This document shows positions 5,598 through 6,729 of a stretch of 6,729 bases of DNA, piece after piece. The DNA is from Geobacter sp. UBA6802 (GTDB taxonomy: Bacteria > Desulfobacterota > Desulfuromonadia > Geobacterales > Pseudopelobacteraceae), in the NCBI GenBank assembly GCA_002452325.1, contig DKFG01000090.1, forward strand, positions 4,266-10,994. Reading direction: 5' to 3'. Both the position numbers and the translations under genes were made by a program. The first letter of the stretch is position 1. Each line of letters starts with the position of its first letter. The notes under the pieces were generated by a model. The model was not told the origin of the DNA and did no database searches. It saw only the letters and a program-made list of their open reading frames with translations.

Positions 5598-6729
5598 ATG
5601 CAATTCAGCATAAAGCAGAAGGTGATGGCCCTGATAGCGTTTCTTCTCGGCGTTGCGATTTTGGTGACCGGGATTATGGTCTTCACATTCCTGAAGATCA
5701 ACAGCTCGCTTGTCCAGATGGAAAAAATCAGCGTAATTCAACATGCTGCCATGCAGGGCTCCATCCATATGTTGAAGGCACGGGAGTATGAAGGGGAGTT
5801 TTTTACCCGCAGGGACGACAGATGGGTTGGGCGGGTAGAGAAGGAGGTTGGTGAGGTCTACAAGGTGCTTGAGGGACTTGACAAGGTTAACACCGACAAA
5901 AAAATCAAGGAACACAGTAGTCGGGCGCAGCAGTTGGGCAAGGCATACGTTGATCAGTTCAAGGCACTGGTGGATACCTTCAAGAGCGGTGGTGATATTG
6001 TTGAGGGGCGTGAAGAGCTTCGGGATGTTATTAACGATTTTCAGCCGCAGCTTGAAGACTATATTCCTAAAATTTCCGATGCCATGTACAAGAAGGCCTC
6101 TGCCGATCTGAATGCGGCGCTCTCCAAGGGAAGGATCATTTTGCTGTCGGTGCTGGTCGGATCGGCCATCGGCCAGGTGCTGATGCTGCTCTTTATCATA
6201 CTGCCGGTGCTGCGGTCAATTTCATCAATGACCGAACGGTTAAAGGATATCGCCACCGGCGAGGGGGATCTGACCAAGCGGATAGAGGTATCAAGCAAGG
6301 ATGAGATCGGTGAGACCGCCCTCTGGTTCAATACCTTTGTCGGAAATCTGGCCGGTATCATTGCCCAGGTCGCTGCCAATGCGCGTCAGGTGTCAACGGT
6401 AGCTGCGGATGTCCGGAAGAATTCATCGGCCATGGTGGCAAGCTCTGAAGATATGGCGGGGCAGGCTGCTTCGGTGGCGGTTGCGTCTGAAGAGATGTCG
6501 GCTACGGCCTTTGAGATTGCCAGCTCATGCACTCGTTCTGCAGCAAGTGCGGCAGAGGCTGATCAGGCAACTGAAACCGGCGCCCGGGTTATTCAGGAGA
6601 CCATTGCCGGGATGGAACGGATTGCCGGGCGGGTGCGCGAGGCAGCTGGCAATGTGGAGGAGCTTGGCGCCAAATCAATGCAGATCGGCACCATTGTGGG
6701 TACTATTGAAGATATTGCCGATCAGACCA
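5598..6729 (+). CDS. Methyl-accepting chemotaxis protein, truncated by the window edge
   Basis: The frame is open from the ATG at 5598 to the window end (377 complete codons plus one base, no stop). An AAGGAG ribosome site (5584-5589) lies eight bases before the start. The order is: first transmembrane helix (about 10-33), a mainly helical periplasmic sensor region (about 34-178), second transmembrane helix (about 179-203), a HAMP linker (about 203-256, including G-E-G-D-L-T-K-R-I and the following D-E-I-G-E), then the start of the long cytoplasmic coiled coil. The last residues, I-E-D-I-A-D-Q-T, are the well-known sequence just before the N-L-L-A-L-N-A-A-I-E-A-A-R hairpin tip that contacts CheA and CheW. 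The tip and second arm lie outside. The sensor region has an R-x-x-E-x-x-F-F-x-R pattern (62-71) resembling helical-bundle (4HB/HBM-like) sensors, and no haem motif. It is transcribed divergently from the cheA operon, so it is a natural candidate input for that kinase, by inference. Confidence 0.95.
   Translation, partial: MQFSIKQKVMALIAFLLGVAILVTGIMVFTFLKINSSLVQMEKISVIQHAAMQGSIHMLKAREYEGEFFTRRDDRWVGRVEKEVGEVYKVLEGLDKVNTDKKIKEHSSRAQQLGKAYVDQFKALVDTFKSGGDIVEGREELRDVINDFQPQLEDYIPKISDAMYKKASADLNAALSKGRIILLSVLVGSAIGQVLMLLFIILPVLRSISSMTERLKDIATGEGDLTKRIEVSSKDEIGETALWFNTFVGNLAGIIAQVAANARQVSTVAADVRKNSSAMVASSEDMAGQAASVAVASEEMSATAFEIASSCTRSAASAAEADQATETGARVIQETIAGMERIAGRVREAAGNVEELGAKSMQIGTIVGTIEDIADQT

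Noticed and set aside
5517..5915. Minus-strand open frame (132 codons) over the MCP start and upstream region
   Set aside because: It lies antisense to the clear MCP N-terminus and crosses its promoter region. The translation shows no family features.

Overview
The window looks like chromosomal DNA from a Geobacter-type bacterium (Desulfuromonadales/Geobacterales). This is inferred from the moderately GC-rich codon use, the stand-alone FlhB C-terminal-like protein, and the mix of chemotaxis and cyclic-di-GMP genes. No taxonomic marker gene is present. There are no tRNAs, rRNAs, CRISPR arrays or insertion sequences.

Left part (1-1773, + strand): the 3' end of a small FlhB-like export-switch protein is followed by a short intergenic stretch. 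That stretch carries a 7-bp repeat in three tandem copies, which forms one arm of an imperfect hairpin. Next come a complete phosphohexomutase (468 aa, all four family motifs intact) and a 56-aa two-helix membrane protein of unknown function. The end of the small gene overlaps the end of cheA from the opposite strand by 9 bp, so there is no room for a terminator between the two convergent units.

Centre (1765-5329, - strand): a compact four-gene operon. In transcription order it encodes a single-domain response regulator, a CheC phosphatase with two complete active-site motifs, a PAS-GGDEF diguanylate cyclase with an intact inhibitory site, and a CheA kinase with no visible P2 domain. Every junction overlaps (4, 8 and 8 bp), and the two 8-bp overlaps are the identical octamer. 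A candidate extended -10 promoter lies about 50 bp ahead of the first gene.

Right part (5330-6729): a 268-bp divergent intergenic region precedes a + strand methyl-accepting chemotaxis protein (MCP). The MCP is cut by the window edge after 377 residues, just before its kinase-contacting tip.

A plausible joint role is a chemosensory module. The MCP would control CheA, CheA would phosphorylate the small receiver, and CheC would remove that phosphate, while the co-translated cyclase links the module to c-di-GMP. No CheW, CheR, CheB or CheD is seen here, so those parts would have to lie beyond the right edge or elsewhere. The individual families are well known. What stands out is their combination and the tight translational packing.
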